Source: Varanus komodoensis
Taxonomy: Eukaryota > Chordata > Lepidosauria > Squamata > Varanidae
Reading direction: 5' to 3'
DNA: 64,000 bases
Assembly (NCBI RefSeq): GCF_004798865.1
Contig: NW_025336598.1
Location: 33,286,250 to 33,350,249, forward strand
Shown: positions 20,972 through 30,600 of the stretch, piece after piece
How positions within the stretch are numbered: the stretch's first letter is position 1
Layout: each line of letters opens with the position of its first letter
Made by a program: the position numbers and the translations under genes
The notes under the pieces: generated by a model
The model's database searches: none
What the model was told of the DNA's origin: nothing
What the model saw: only the letters and a program-made list of their open reading frames with translations

Positions 20972-22615
20972 CACCACATGACGCTCTCATAGAAGAAACA
21001 AAACAAATCCAAGCTGAAAGTGCTGCTTAGGCACAGATCAAGTGCAGCTGTAAACCTGATGTCATCTAAAGATCCTGTAAAAACTGTGAGGAATGCCTGA
21101 TAAAGGCCCTGGGTAGATCCATGCCTCAGGGTAGATCTATGCACATCAGTGGCTCTGTTTAGTCCCACAGCTTTCAATAATCTGCTCCTAAGTATGCAAT
21201 TGTGTTAAAAGTTTCTCAGTTGCACAAATGAAGTGGCATACATTAAATTGAAAAGGAAGGGGGTAGTGGTGACTGCCTGACCGAGCACTTCTCCTTAATA
21301 GCATAGCTATTAAAAATGGGGGGGGGGGGGGGAGGGGGGATGGCCTGATACGATCCACAGGCACTGACCTCTGCCCGCCACACTGAGTACCGTCATGCTC
21401 AGCCTCACGGGAAATGCAGTGCGTGCGGAATAAGTGGAGGCAGCCCCAGGAGCAAGGAGACAGAGCTTTGTGGCCCGGTCCCACATGTTGGTTGGTTTCA
21501 CTGCTCTTTTCAGGTTATTGCTGATGGCTGCTATTTCCTTTACTTCTCCACAGCCCAATAGCCAAAGCTCTCCGGGTGATTTACCGCAGTGCCAGTTTTC
21601 AAGGCAACAGCCCTCCAGTACCAAAGGCATGTGCTGCACCAATGACAACCTGCAAACTGATCCAGCCAAGTGTCCCCATCAGCCCGTCTTTGAGGAAAGG
21701 AACAGGCACCGGCACCTAAAGGACTCGCATGCTGCCTGTCCTCAGGAGGTCTCCTTGGCTTATGGAGGCAATGGCCAAAAGAACAACGGAAGAAGAATTG
21801 GTAAGGAGACATCGTGATCTGGGTCAATTGTAATCATTGTTTTAGAAAACTTTATTCGGTGTTTTTCGAGCCTTGGACACTTTTCTAAAGGCATTTTGGA
21901 GCAGGGGTGGGGAACGGTTTTCAGCCTGGAATTGACCCTACGCCTGAATGGTGGGGGCTTCAATCAGCACAGGGTGGGAGCTGCTGGCATGTTCTCCCAC
22001 ACGCTCACGCAAAAACACTCTAAAAATAATTATCAGGAGCTAAATAGAGATGCGAATGACACACAGCGATACTCACAGTGTACCCACAAACACCACCCAC
22101 GGTCTCAGCACTCACCTACCTCCATCAACGCCCCGTTCACACACATCACTGTGGCATCTCATCTGGACGCGGCCCTCTCTGGGTCGACCACCTCACCTGG
22201 TTGTGTCAGTGACAGGAGTGGGTTGTGAAGAGACGTTTAAAGGAGACACCTGTAACTGTGACCATTTGCTAAATGGGTATGGATTAAAATGCAGCTAATG
22301 CATTTTGACTCAGCGATTCAGAAGGGGTATGGCTAATGTTCAAAAAGCATCATGTACGAGCTTACCTTGAAAGCTGAGGTTTGCCATAGAAGCGCACAAG
22401 TCTCTACCTTTCGGGAAGAATTTTTGTCCTTCAATTAAATCCATAAACACTTGCTTTGCAACTGTCAGGTTCCAAGAAATGGCAGAGAACGTTATATTCT
22501 GTGCACAATCCTCCAAGAAATTTGGTTCATAAAGCATTCCTATTAACCCATGATTTCATTCCAGAAATGTGGATCGTAGAATTGTCCCTGATTTGATACC
22601 CAAATAGCATCTTGC
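20972..22615. other. No confirmed feature apart from a poly-G run
   Basis: Frames up to 127 codons at 21310-21830 overlap on both strands without domains. The sequence from 21902 ('caggggtggggaacggtttt') looks like the left end of another hAT-type element, but I could not find its right end. Confidence 0.4.
21318..21339. repeat. Poly-G tract
   Basis: Fifteen G, one A, then six G. Confidence 0.95.
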
Positions 22616-22621
22616 CCACTA

Positions 22622-22690
22622 GAGTGGGGGGTCCCCAACCTGCATGCAGCCCCCAAGCTCTTCCTGTGCGGCCCTCCAACCTGCTTGTTT
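22622..22690. repeat. Possible left end of a hAT-type element
   Basis: 'gtggggggtccccaacctgc' followed by 'atgcagcccccaagc' and 'gtgcggccctcc' matches the start of a common vertebrate hAT-derived repeat. No right end was located. Confidence 0.35.
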
Positions 22691-22699
22691 ACTGCTCTC

Positions 22700-23490
22700 A
22701 CCCTCCAGGCCCACACCGGTCTTCCTGCCTCAAGCAGCACGATGTACTGATGTTTTTCCTGTCCCTTTCTTAAAAACACACAATAGCTGGATAAAAAGGT
22801 TCCACATTAAAATATTGTACCAAAATGGACTGCATTCAGGTTAACATTTCTTCATTGACCTCTGAATGTGTACTTTGGATCTAAATTGGTAGGTTAATAA
22901 TATTGTTACATTTTGATTTAAGATATGCCCCCCTTTAAGCCTTGGGCAGAAGGCTGGGGATGGCTGCTTTAAAAGGTCCTGCTGCACCATTCAGACATGA
23001 ACTCCTGCTTCTGTCTCTTTCCACCCTCAGGAAGCTGCCTGGAACAGGGTGTTTCTGCCTAGCATATGGCGGAGCTGGATCTGGGCCTCCACTGGCGGAC
23101 CATGAGGGAGCCATGCAGAAAAAAAGGAGGCACATCTGTTTGATGGATTGCCAGAAGACTGTTTCAAAGGAATCCATTTGATGGACTTCCCAGGCCAAGC
23201 CCAGTATCAAGATGAAGACCCACTGGAAGGAATGGCCGGGCCTTGAGGATGCCCAGCAGCAGCACCTGGAGAGCAGACCGAGCGAGGCTCACAGTTCACC
23301 TGGCCACTGCATTTCTATTGAAACGGTCGTAATTATTTCTGCACTCACATCCCAATATATAGCTTAGTATGTGCAGTTGTGATACTAAGGGCAAAAAAAA
23401 AAAATGTACACCCTTCTGACAACTCTTTTTGGTTATGCACAAGTAGCCACATGTGCTTGGATTGGGATATCTTGGAAACAAAAATAGTTG
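22700..23490. other. No recognised feature
   Basis: AT-rich to 22920, then mixed. An A-run lies at about 23393-23404. No gene or repeat family recognised. Confidence 0.5.
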
Positions 23491-23494
23491 TTTC

Positions 23495-23625
23495 TAACAT
23501 AGAAACAAAGCACGTCAGAAGGGGCCTCCAAGGCCATTTAGTCTGACTCCCGGCTCCAGCCAGCTCCGCTCATGTAATCCCCAACACGTGGTTGTCCAGT
23601 CTTTACATGCGGTTGTCCTGCTGAT
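23495..23625 (-). mobile_element. CR1 LINE 3' end
   Basis: The plus strand 'aacatagaaacaaagcacgt', 'cagaaggggcctccaaggcc', 'atttagtctgactcccggct' is the reverse complement of the classic CR1 terminus, which in birds and reptiles reads on this strand as 'atcatagaat...ggaagggacctccagggtcatctagtc'-like. The body beyond about 130 bases is not recognisable. Confidence 0.75.
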
Positions 23626-23905
23626 CTATGTTCTGGGTTTATATGGCGAGACAACACTGATCATGTCTTGCATTCTTGCCACCATCTCGTGCAAACTGGC
23701 ATCATCATTGAGATTTCAGGAGTCTCACGTTAGAGACTCTGCGGTAACAGAATCCAGTAACCTAACTTCCTGCACCACAGGACATCTTGTGTGCAAAAGA
23801 AACTGCCTGCCCAGTTTCTGCTTCTCTGCAGATATTTCTTTATTCATCTCAACCCAGTGCACAACTATACATCCGCATTAGAAAAACCAATTCAGTAATA
23901 AAACA
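23626..23905. other. No recognised feature
   Basis: No gene or repeat identified between the CR1 end and the next LINE fragment. Confidence 0.45.
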
Positions 23906-23909
23906 GCCA

Positions 23910-24190
23910 CTGAGGACATTTTCACACTGTCCACTTGCTGAAGCTCCCGAGCAGCTCACAGCAGGAGATACACAGGGAAATTTCAGGAGTGGAAAACTAC
24001 GATATGAAGCCAAAGGTAAAGCCAGCAGCAATGCAAAGATCTCAAAATACAATAGCAGGTTTAAAAAGAGCAAAAGCTGAAGGACTATACTAACCAGGAA
24101 AACTAAAAGGGGCCGCAGTGGAGGTGCTGGGAGAGCCTCCCTGAGGATACTCCACAGCCAAGGCATCGCCACTGGAGCGGCCCACTTTTC
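23910..24190 (-). mobile_element. L2/CR1-type LINE 3' fragment, doubtful
   Basis: It has 'agctcccgagcagctcacag' near the left, an A-rich middle, and 'gagagcctccctgaggatac' then 'gaggatactccacagccaag' on the right, the order expected for a reversed LINE 3' end. The match is weak and this could be other sequence. Confidence 0.35.
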
Positions 24191-24199
24191 CAGCCAAAA

Positions 24200-24510
24200 A
24201 CTTCAGCTATTGAATGGCACGGGTATGCGATGAATGAATACAGTTCTAGAAAATGTGGGTTGAGGGAGGGGCTGAAGGGCAGAAAGGACAGCCGGGGAAA
24301 CGGGTGGAGTCATTTCGGGAATAGTAGACCTTTGGACAGCAGGGGGTGGCAGAAGCAGCTGAGCAAAAGCCACAGGAAGAGATGGGTTTGGATCCACGAC
24401 CAGGAGGGAAAGGGCGAGAAGCATATGCGCATTCCACCAGAATCACAGCAACAGAGTGGTTTGACCCAGCGGGATTAAGAAACCCCGTGTCTTAACAGTG
24501 TGGTATGGAG
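24200..24510. other. No recognised feature
   Basis: GC-moderate sequence with overlapping frames. It contains 'cagcagggggtggcag', which only partly fits a CTCF core. Confidence 0.45.
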
Positions 24511-24515
24511 CCTGG

Positions 24516-24616
24516 AGCCCCCTGGATGTCATGCGACTGCAGCACCCATCAACCGGCAAAGCCAGTGGTGAGAGATGGGAGGTGTTGCAGTCCAGCCACC
24601 TTGAAGGGGCCACGTG
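24516..24616. repeat. MITE-like element, 'actcccatcagcc' family
   Basis: 'ccccctggatgtcatgcgac', 'tgcagcacccatcaaccggc', 'ccagtggtgagagatgggag', and 'gtgttgcagtccagccacct' with 'tgaaggggccacgtg' follow the family order (actcccatcagcc ... tgggagttgcagtcc ... ggccac). It abuts a tRNA-headed SINE. Confidence 0.75.
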
Positions 24617-24624
24617 TCTCTCCT

Positions 24625-24746
24625 CCCCACAAAAGCTGCCTAGCCCCAACAGGCTCGGCAGTATCTGCACCGGCTGGGATCAGACAAGGGACCTCTTGCA
24701 TGCAAAGCGGGTGTTCTGCTTCTGAGCTACAACCCTGTGCAGCTGA
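24625..24746 (-). repeat. tRNA-headed SINE (CR1-tailed type), fragment
   Basis: On the minus strand: 'gggttgtagctcagaagcag' (A box region), 'aacacccgctttgcatgcaa', 'gaggtcccttgtctgatccc' (B box region). This matches the tRNA-like head 'tagctcagtggtagagcacctgctttgcatgcagaaggtcccaggttc' of a common squamate SINE, with about a dozen changes. Confidence 0.75.
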
Positions 24747-24879
24747 CGAGAGAGCCAGCCAGGGCAGGGGCTTGAACATGTGGACACGGACGTTTGTGGT
24801 TCCCGTCTCACAGCCATAACAGCATCTATTTCTGTGGATGGAAAAATGCCATATAAACAAATGCACGAAAAGTGATTGT

Positions 24880-25180
24880 ATTCAGTTTGAAAGACTGATG
24901 GTTTGGATAATTATGCACAACTAATTAATTCCAAAATCTGTTTATCAACAGTAATCCAGAGCTGCAGTATTTTATCCCAACGGCATTAACAAAGGCTTAT
25001 CACCTGCTTGCTTGTTGAGATTTGTCTCAAAATCAAATTAATACAAAGTATATATCTGTCTCTCCCAATTCCCACAACTAACACTTCCCAGCACTTGCAA
25101 GAACTTTTAGTGTATGAATGCAATTAGTTTTTCCAGCTTAAATGTTAGACACTTCTGGGTGAGGGTGAGATGCGCTGAAA
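24880..25180. other. Candidate conserved non-coding element
   Basis: Repeat-free AT-rich sequence. It carries 'ggataattatgcacaactaa' followed by 'ttaattcc', which combines a POU-like ATTATGCA with homeodomain TAATTAAT, and further on 'ctgtttatcaacagtaatcc' (forkhead-like TGTTTA). Conservation is not tested. Confidence 0.28.
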
Positions 25181-25256
25181 ACTTCCATATTTCCTTTATT
25201 CTGATGTATTAGAAGTTAGGTACTATATTGCAAAGCAGCCGTCTGACTCTTGGAAG

Positions 25257-25342
25257 TCCAGGAGTTCGGACTGCAGCAGTCAACAGCCTCAGCCAGCATG
25301 GTGGGGGATTGTACATTTAGAGAATGCCAGCTGGGGGAAGGC
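25257..25342. repeat. MITE-like element, 'actcccatcagcc' family
   Basis: 'gtccaggagttcggactgca', 'gcagtcaacagcctcagcca', 'gcatggtgggggattgtaca', 'gaatgccagctgggggaagg' follow the family order with an internal loss of the stem part. Confidence 0.65.
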
Positions 25343-25349
25343 TGTGTGT

Positions 25350-25905
25350 TCACAGGTAACATCTAAGACACTTTAACAGTGGGTTAGTGTATTGCATATA
25401 AGTTGCCATGCGTGCATACAGTCCTAACAGGCAAACCAAATTGGGCAGATGGAAGTAAAGCTAAGCTCCAAAACAACTGCCGGGAACCAGGTTCGGGAGG
25501 GTCAATGTAATAGATCCTAAGGGCTATCTTAGCACACTCAAGGGTTTGAACCCGGCCAGCATCGATCCTGGCGCCTTCCCTTGAGTTGAACAGAAGATTC
25601 TCCCTGTGCTATAACACACCACATTAAAAGCTCCCTTCAACTTCCAAAACAATTTCCCATGGTGATTTTATGGGCTTTTGTCCGAGAAGCCCAAGCCAAT
25701 GTCCCCCACTGAGCACACAGAACTATTTGCGTGCTCCTCCGAATCATGGTCAATCCTCGTATAACAGGTGAAGTAACATAAAAACAAAGGACACGGAAGA
25801 CATTTCAGAGGGTCATGTAACTAGTCCCGTTTCTATACCTGCTGAGCCACCTGAAAGATCAGGATAAAACTGCTAATGAGCTCTCTGGCCATGCAGAGCC
25901 CTTCA
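25350..25905. other. No recognised feature
   Basis: The segment 'gggtttgaacccggccagca' at about 25541 resembles a tRNA-type B box, but no A box or SINE body is associated. Nothing else is recognised. Confidence 0.45.
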
Positions 25906-25907
25906 TT

Positions 25908-26235
25908 CATTTATTCATTCTTTGCATTTCCATTCTGCCCAAGAGCCAAAGCTTTGCTGAGTGGCTTACAAAGATTAAAAAGAAAGCTTTGCTTACAATA
26001 TTCATAGTAGAACAGTATAAAAGCACAGAGAGCATAATATAAACACACACACTGCAACAATTTCACACAATCAAGGATAAAGATTCAAGGACCTGTGAAA
26101 AGAGCACCTTATTGTATGCTGTAAAATGCCTGGGCGTAGAAGATGGTCTTGATATGGCACTGGAAAAATGATCATGCTGGTGCCAGACCTCTAGTACCCT
26201 GAACCCCAAAAGGCTGCTGCAAACTTCCGGGTCCT
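25908..26235 (-). mobile_element. L2/CR1-type LINE 3' fragment
   Basis: In plus order: 'catttattcattctttgcat', 'ttccattctgcccaagagcc', 'ctgagtggcttacaaagatt', an A-rich stretch, then 'cctgggcgtagaagatggtc' and 'gaaccccaaaaggctgctgc'. This is the reverse of the LINE tail, 3' untranslated part and ORF2 end. Confidence 0.6.
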
Positions 26236-26404
26236 GTCAAAGGAGGAGAGAGAGAGAGAAAATTTGTCATAATTAGACCAGTATTTCCCTTTCTATTTTT
26301 ACAATTCTGGCTTATCAACCCTGGGATCAGTCCATCCACTGTCTTCTTAATATTTATCTATTTTGGGTACTGTGTCCACATTTGCTAATGCAATGATACC
26401 TTCT

Positions 26405-26492
26405 AAGGCTGCAATTTTATGCCCACTTTCGTGGAAGTAAAACTACTTCAAGGACACTTTATAGTGAACAAGCAAGCAATTGGACTGTGCAA
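26405..26492. repeat. MITE-like palindromic element (gcaatcctatgc family, short type)
   Basis: 'aaggctgcaattttatgccc' with 'actttcgtggaagtaaaact' on the left, and 'gcaattggactgtgc' at the right, give the family order in decayed form. Confidence 0.5.
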
Positions 26493-26499
26493 CATAATT

Positions 26500-27980
26500 C
26501 CTCTGCCCCACCATCACTGAATATATTAACTGGGTATTTGAAAAAGGTGACCATAATTAAGGGAGGTGTATAAAATTTTTGTGAATAGCTGGAATGTTTG
26601 GAAATGCAGGCTTTCCAAGAACAGAGCAAATTTCTTCTTTAGAGAAAGTAAACTGTACATGCCCCACATATTAAATAGATGGTCCCGTCATTATCCAAAC
26701 AGTATGGAGGGTTATGCTTCCTGATGCCAACCTGCAGAAATGTGCCTGTATCAGCTGAAATCTGGAAGGTTATCCACTGTCTATCTTGCCTTCTCATGGA
26801 GGAAACAAAACACAAAGGTGTGATCAAGAGAAGTGATCACAGAAGAGTTAAATTCCGCAAGTTCTCTGATTAATTCCTTATCATTTTAAGAGATTGTTAA
26901 ATGTCAAAAAGTGGGTTCCCCCCTCCCAGCTATCAGTCTAAAACTGAACATACTGTGAGACATAAGGTAGCAGGTGTCTTGGCTCTAAACTATCAAGTCT
27001 GTGGGCATTCTGTTATAACAGGTGCTCCAAAATTTGAACAGATTTTAACAAGAGCTGTATGGGCTTTTTAATTAGCCTGGTTACTCAGCATGTGTAAGAA
27101 AGCACTAGGTATATGCTTAAAACATCACAGTGTCTTACAGCAAGAAAGAGAAGAAACCTCACGTGCCCATAAACATTTTCTTTCGAGCTGTCGGTGCTTC
27201 TTTTCTTCCTTCTTTCTGAAGTGGGGATCTAATCATCCCTTTAGGAAGCAACATTCGTGAAAAGAAATGTCTCGTTTAGAGATGAAAAACTGGTGTTTAA
27301 ATCTTGGATGGACTTGACTTGGATGCATTTGCCTTACAGAACAATGGAACAGCAGACAATAGCAAACTCTAGTTCTACATATTTTGGTGCACTGAAGGCA
27401 CTATTTTCATCTCTGTGCTTTTGTTTCTGCCTTATCTATGATCATAATGCACAGAAGCAGAAAAACGGGGACAGAGTTTTGAGTCCAAAAGGAAATAAAA
27501 TGTGACGTATCCTTTGGAATTAGGGTTCCAGGGGCTGGGGATGGTGAGGATTTTGCTTTTTCACAGTGTATAATAATTGGGAACCAATTTCCAGTAATGT
27601 AATCTAAATGTGTCCAAAATGAATGTGAGAAATCTGTGCTTAGAAATGAACAAAACAAATTACATTTTTAAAACAATAGCAGTAGGTTTGACATCTGTAG
27701 CTGATTTTTTATCCATGAGAAGTCTGTGATCTGAGCTGATTCTATTCTTAAATCAGATTATTTCCCTTTTATCTCATTTCTTATTTGCTTTGGTATGTTT
27801 ACCAGTATTTGTAGAGTTGCCATGCCTTGTCAAATAAAGTTGCATGTTATTTAACCTATACCCAACAATCCTTTATTGCTTTAGCTTCATACATTTGTGA
27901 TCTCTTGCTTTTTAAATGTGTGCATGTTTGGGTGTATATCTGTTCATTTGTCAGGTTAAACCTAGCTAGTCACATACGCA
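26500..27980. other. No recognised feature
   Basis: AT-rich, repeat-poor stretch with no gene. Parts may be conserved non-coding sequence but I see no strong motif cluster. Confidence 0.5.

Positions 27981-27981
<1 letters not shown>

Positions 27982-28016
<35 letters not shown>
27982..28016. repeat. (ATT)n microsatellite
   Basis: About 11 to 12 perfect ATT units. It abuts a reversed LINE tail and is most simply the expanded 3' tail repeat of that LINE copy. Confidence 0.95.
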
Positions 28017-28017
<1 letters not shown>

Positions 28018-28085
28018 ACATTTCTATGCTGCCCCTTGCCGAAACCTCGGGGAGGCTTACAACATATCTAAAGTTAACAGAAAGT
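28017..28085 (-). mobile_element. L2/CR1-type LINE terminal scrap
   Basis: 'aacatttctatgctgcccct' with 'cctcggggaggcttacaaca' is the reverse complement of the standard LINE end 'ttgtaagccgcccc...gcataga'. Only about 70 bases remain next to the ATT repeat. Confidence 0.65.
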
Positions 28086-28350
28086 GGTTTCTGGAATTCT
28101 TACATCAGACCCAAATCTATGCAATAGGGTGCATCCTGCCATGATATTCAGCATATGTACAAAGCATAAATTTCATGCCTCTTCTATTCTCGCTGTTTAG
28201 CTGCATGTATTTTAAGTGCAATAAATAAAAACAGCAGAAATAGACACTTGAGGTGTGCATTTGTACATACTGAGAGAGCAAAGCACATTCAGAAACTTGA
28301 ATTTTACAACCCAACCTTTTCTATGTTAGCTAGACATAAGTCCCAAAGCA

Positions 28351-28383
28351 TGTGTGTGTGTGTGGGGGGGGGGGCGGGGGGGG
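28351..28383. repeat. (TG)n plus poly-G tract
   Basis: A TG run turns into 11 G, one C and 8 G. It lies between unique sequence and MITE-like repeats. Confidence 0.95.
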
Positions 28384-28384
28384 C

Positions 28385-28492
28385 TTACTCCCAGGTCAGG
28401 TGCATGAGACAGTAGCCCTCAGGTGCAATCCTATACCCTACTGAACTCAGTAGGACTTACTGCTGAGTAGACATGTTTAGGATTGTACTGTT
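28385..28492. repeat. Two adjacent MITE-like pieces (gcaatcctatgc family, short type)
   Basis: A half element ('ttactcccaggtcaggtgca' then 'tgagacagtagcc') at 28385-28417 is followed by a more complete copy at 28420-28492: 'ggtgcaatcctataccctac', 'tgaactcagtaggacttact', 'gctgagtagacatgtttagg', 'attgtactgt'. The second copy keeps both ends but has lost part of its interior. Confidence 0.75.
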
Positions 28493-28499
28493 CAGTGTT

Positions 28500-29380
28500 G
28501 TAAGAGCACAATGCGCAAGTTTTTCCAAGTTCAACTGTTTGCATTTACAGGTAAAGTGACATGTTCGGTATAATTAGGATTGGTACCTGGGAGCTCCTGA
28601 ACAAATCCCATCAAAGACACAGTTATGCGTAACTCTGCTCTGAAACTGTATATACTTAAAGAACTGGCACTTTGAGAAAATGCTGAATTGGAGGACAAGT
28701 AGACATAATGCTGCCTAGGGGGCATCTCTTGAAAATAACCCTTTATGTCAAATAACCCTTCTCCCTCTCCCCATCCCCGTCCCCGTCCCTCCCCATAAGT
28801 ATTCCTATGATTTTCCGTATGGTTTCTTATCCCCAGTGGAGGCCAGTGGTGTGGTGCAGGAAAATACATGACACGATGGTGCTATGAGGCATCTCACTAT
28901 AGCTAACATCATGGAGAGGTGGGCAAGAATGCAAGAAGGAGCTGCAATATCCTGCAGGCTTCAGCAGGGAGCTGGTGTCGCTGAAGAGAATATTCACTCA
29001 TTAGATAGCATATATCTGGTCAGCATATCGGGAGCAGGATAGGTGCTTCTTCCCTGAAACTTTTTGCTGAAGTAATTCCATTCTCCACCCAAAGCCCAAG
29101 TTCTTCTGACTGGATTGTGGAAGCTACAAAAAGTGCCGAGCCCGGAGGCCTGGAGGCTTTGGGATGCAATGCATTGGCGTTTGTGGTGCTGGAGTTGTCA
29201 AGACAGCACTTTGGCAGGAAATGGAGCATTATTACACCAGCCCTGCTGAAAGCCCCTCTCAGTTCCCCCCATTCATTTCCCCTCATATCTCTTATCTTAG
29301 ATTGCACATTTTCTCTTACATTGTAAACTTTTGCCAAGCTTCCCCCTTCTCTCCTGTTTTCAAAGCATCTTTCGTATTTA
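28500..29380. other. No recognised feature
   Basis: Contains a C-rich tract at about 28764-28795 and a 155-codon minus-strand frame (29020-29487) that runs into LINE sequence. No domain is recognised. Confidence 0.5.
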
Positions 29381-29384
29381 TTTT

Positions 29385-29975
29385 CTTCAATTATTAGACT
29401 TGTATGCTGCCCTCTCGGCCATAAATTTGCTGGGCAGCACACACATATTTCAGCAATGATTAAAACATTACATAATGCACAATACATTTAAACAACATAT
29501 AATGTAAAAAACCTGTACAAATAAAATCAATAATAAAAAATAACAAAATTATACAAAATAAATAAAATTAAACAATCAAGAAGTTAAACTATTTAAAATC
29601 TTGATAAATTTAAGCAAAATTAAATAAAATGCAAAAGATAATATCTGCTGCAGGCAGCTGCAATTAGCAACATAAAGCCATTAAAACCATAGATGAAGGG
29701 CTCACCGACTAAAGTAATGGCAAAAGCATTTCATTGGTGCCCAAAAAATGAAGAGGCCACACCATTCGGATCTCTGATTGAAGAGAGTTCCAATAAAGGG
29801 GTGCTACTGCGGAAAAGGCCCTTCCCTTTGCCACCTCCCCCTTTATCTCATTAGGGGGAGGAATGTGGAGAAGGGACTCAGGGATCAGACTGGCATTCAT
29901 GGTAAGCAAATAAAGGTTGATTGACTGGAGATTGTAACTCTGTGGACAGGGAGCACTTTCTTTTCTTAACTCCAT
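29385..29975 (-). mobile_element. L2/CR1-type LINE 3' end with ORF2 C-terminus
   Basis: In plus order it has the reversed tail ('tatgctgccctctcggccat', 'tttgctgggcagcacacaca'), a long A-rich 3' untranslated part (29460-29690), and the ORF2 end. The minus-strand frame at 29709-29975 encodes AFSAVAPLYWNSLQSEIR, a clear form of the conserved 'AFSVAAPxLWNSLPxxIR' block. Upstream ORF2 domains are missing, as in most 5'-truncated copies. Confidence 0.85.
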
Positions 29976-30239
29976 ACAAAATTTTCTGGGACCTTTTTTG
30001 GCTGAGGACTGGGATAAATAATGTTAAATAAATATATTAAGGAACAAAATAAACATCCATCTCCATTGAATGTGGTACAGCTCACTTTAGAATAAACATT
30101 CTACAGCTCAGACTTCAGGATAACTCCCTCCTCTACTTGTGAAGCGTCTCCCCCACTTTCCAAAGCAAATAAAACCCCACCTAAGCAAAAACGATGGTAT
30201 CTGAAACCTTGCATGTGCGCATTTACATCTCATATTTGA

Positions 30240-30600
30240 CAAAAGCTCCGAAAGACACTAATCAGAACATATTGTGATGCAATCAATTTGTCCTTTTAGG
30301 AGCTCCTGTCTTGGAATAATTTATCTAATAGAAATCTCTATTTTACATCGCAGAAGTCAGTGATTTGCTGATAGAGTCAGAGGGACCCATTTATAAGATC
30401 TGCCTGAAAAATTAACTTTTAAACAAGTGTTGCAATTACGAGCAAGATTTCAAAAACACAAATTGGGGAGCTAGGAGTTAAGTCTCTAATTACAGTTTAT
30501 TTATCTTTCTTATATTTAGTTTGGCAGTTCTGACTATCTTTCACTGTACAGTGTTGGAGGTCAATGAGAATTCAGCTGATCCTGGAGTCGGTTGACAATG
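30240..30600. other. Candidate conserved non-coding element
   Basis: Repeat-free AT-rich sequence with 'ttgtgatgcaatcaatttgt', 'ggaataatttatctaataga' and 'agtctctaattacagtttat' (homeodomain TAATTA). Homopurine runs and microsatellites are absent. Enhancer function is a guess from composition. Confidence 0.25.

Noticed and set aside
21891-22305. hAT element bounded by the direct repeat gcattttg
   Set aside because: The 8-base repeat at 21891 and about 22298 is not next to matching inverted termini; the left end looks hAT-like but the right end does not.
24336-24351. CTCF site in 'cagcagggggtggcag'
   Set aside because: The extra T and G break the core spacing, so the fit is poor.
24641-24745. 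Minus-strand tRNA gene
   Set aside because: The tRNA-like boxes are diverged and belong to a SINE family seen at three other places here, so it is not a functional tRNA.
25535-25620. tRNA gene suggested by 'gggtttgaacccggccagc'
   Set aside because: No A box or cloverleaf could be drawn around it; the segment is probably a chance palindrome.
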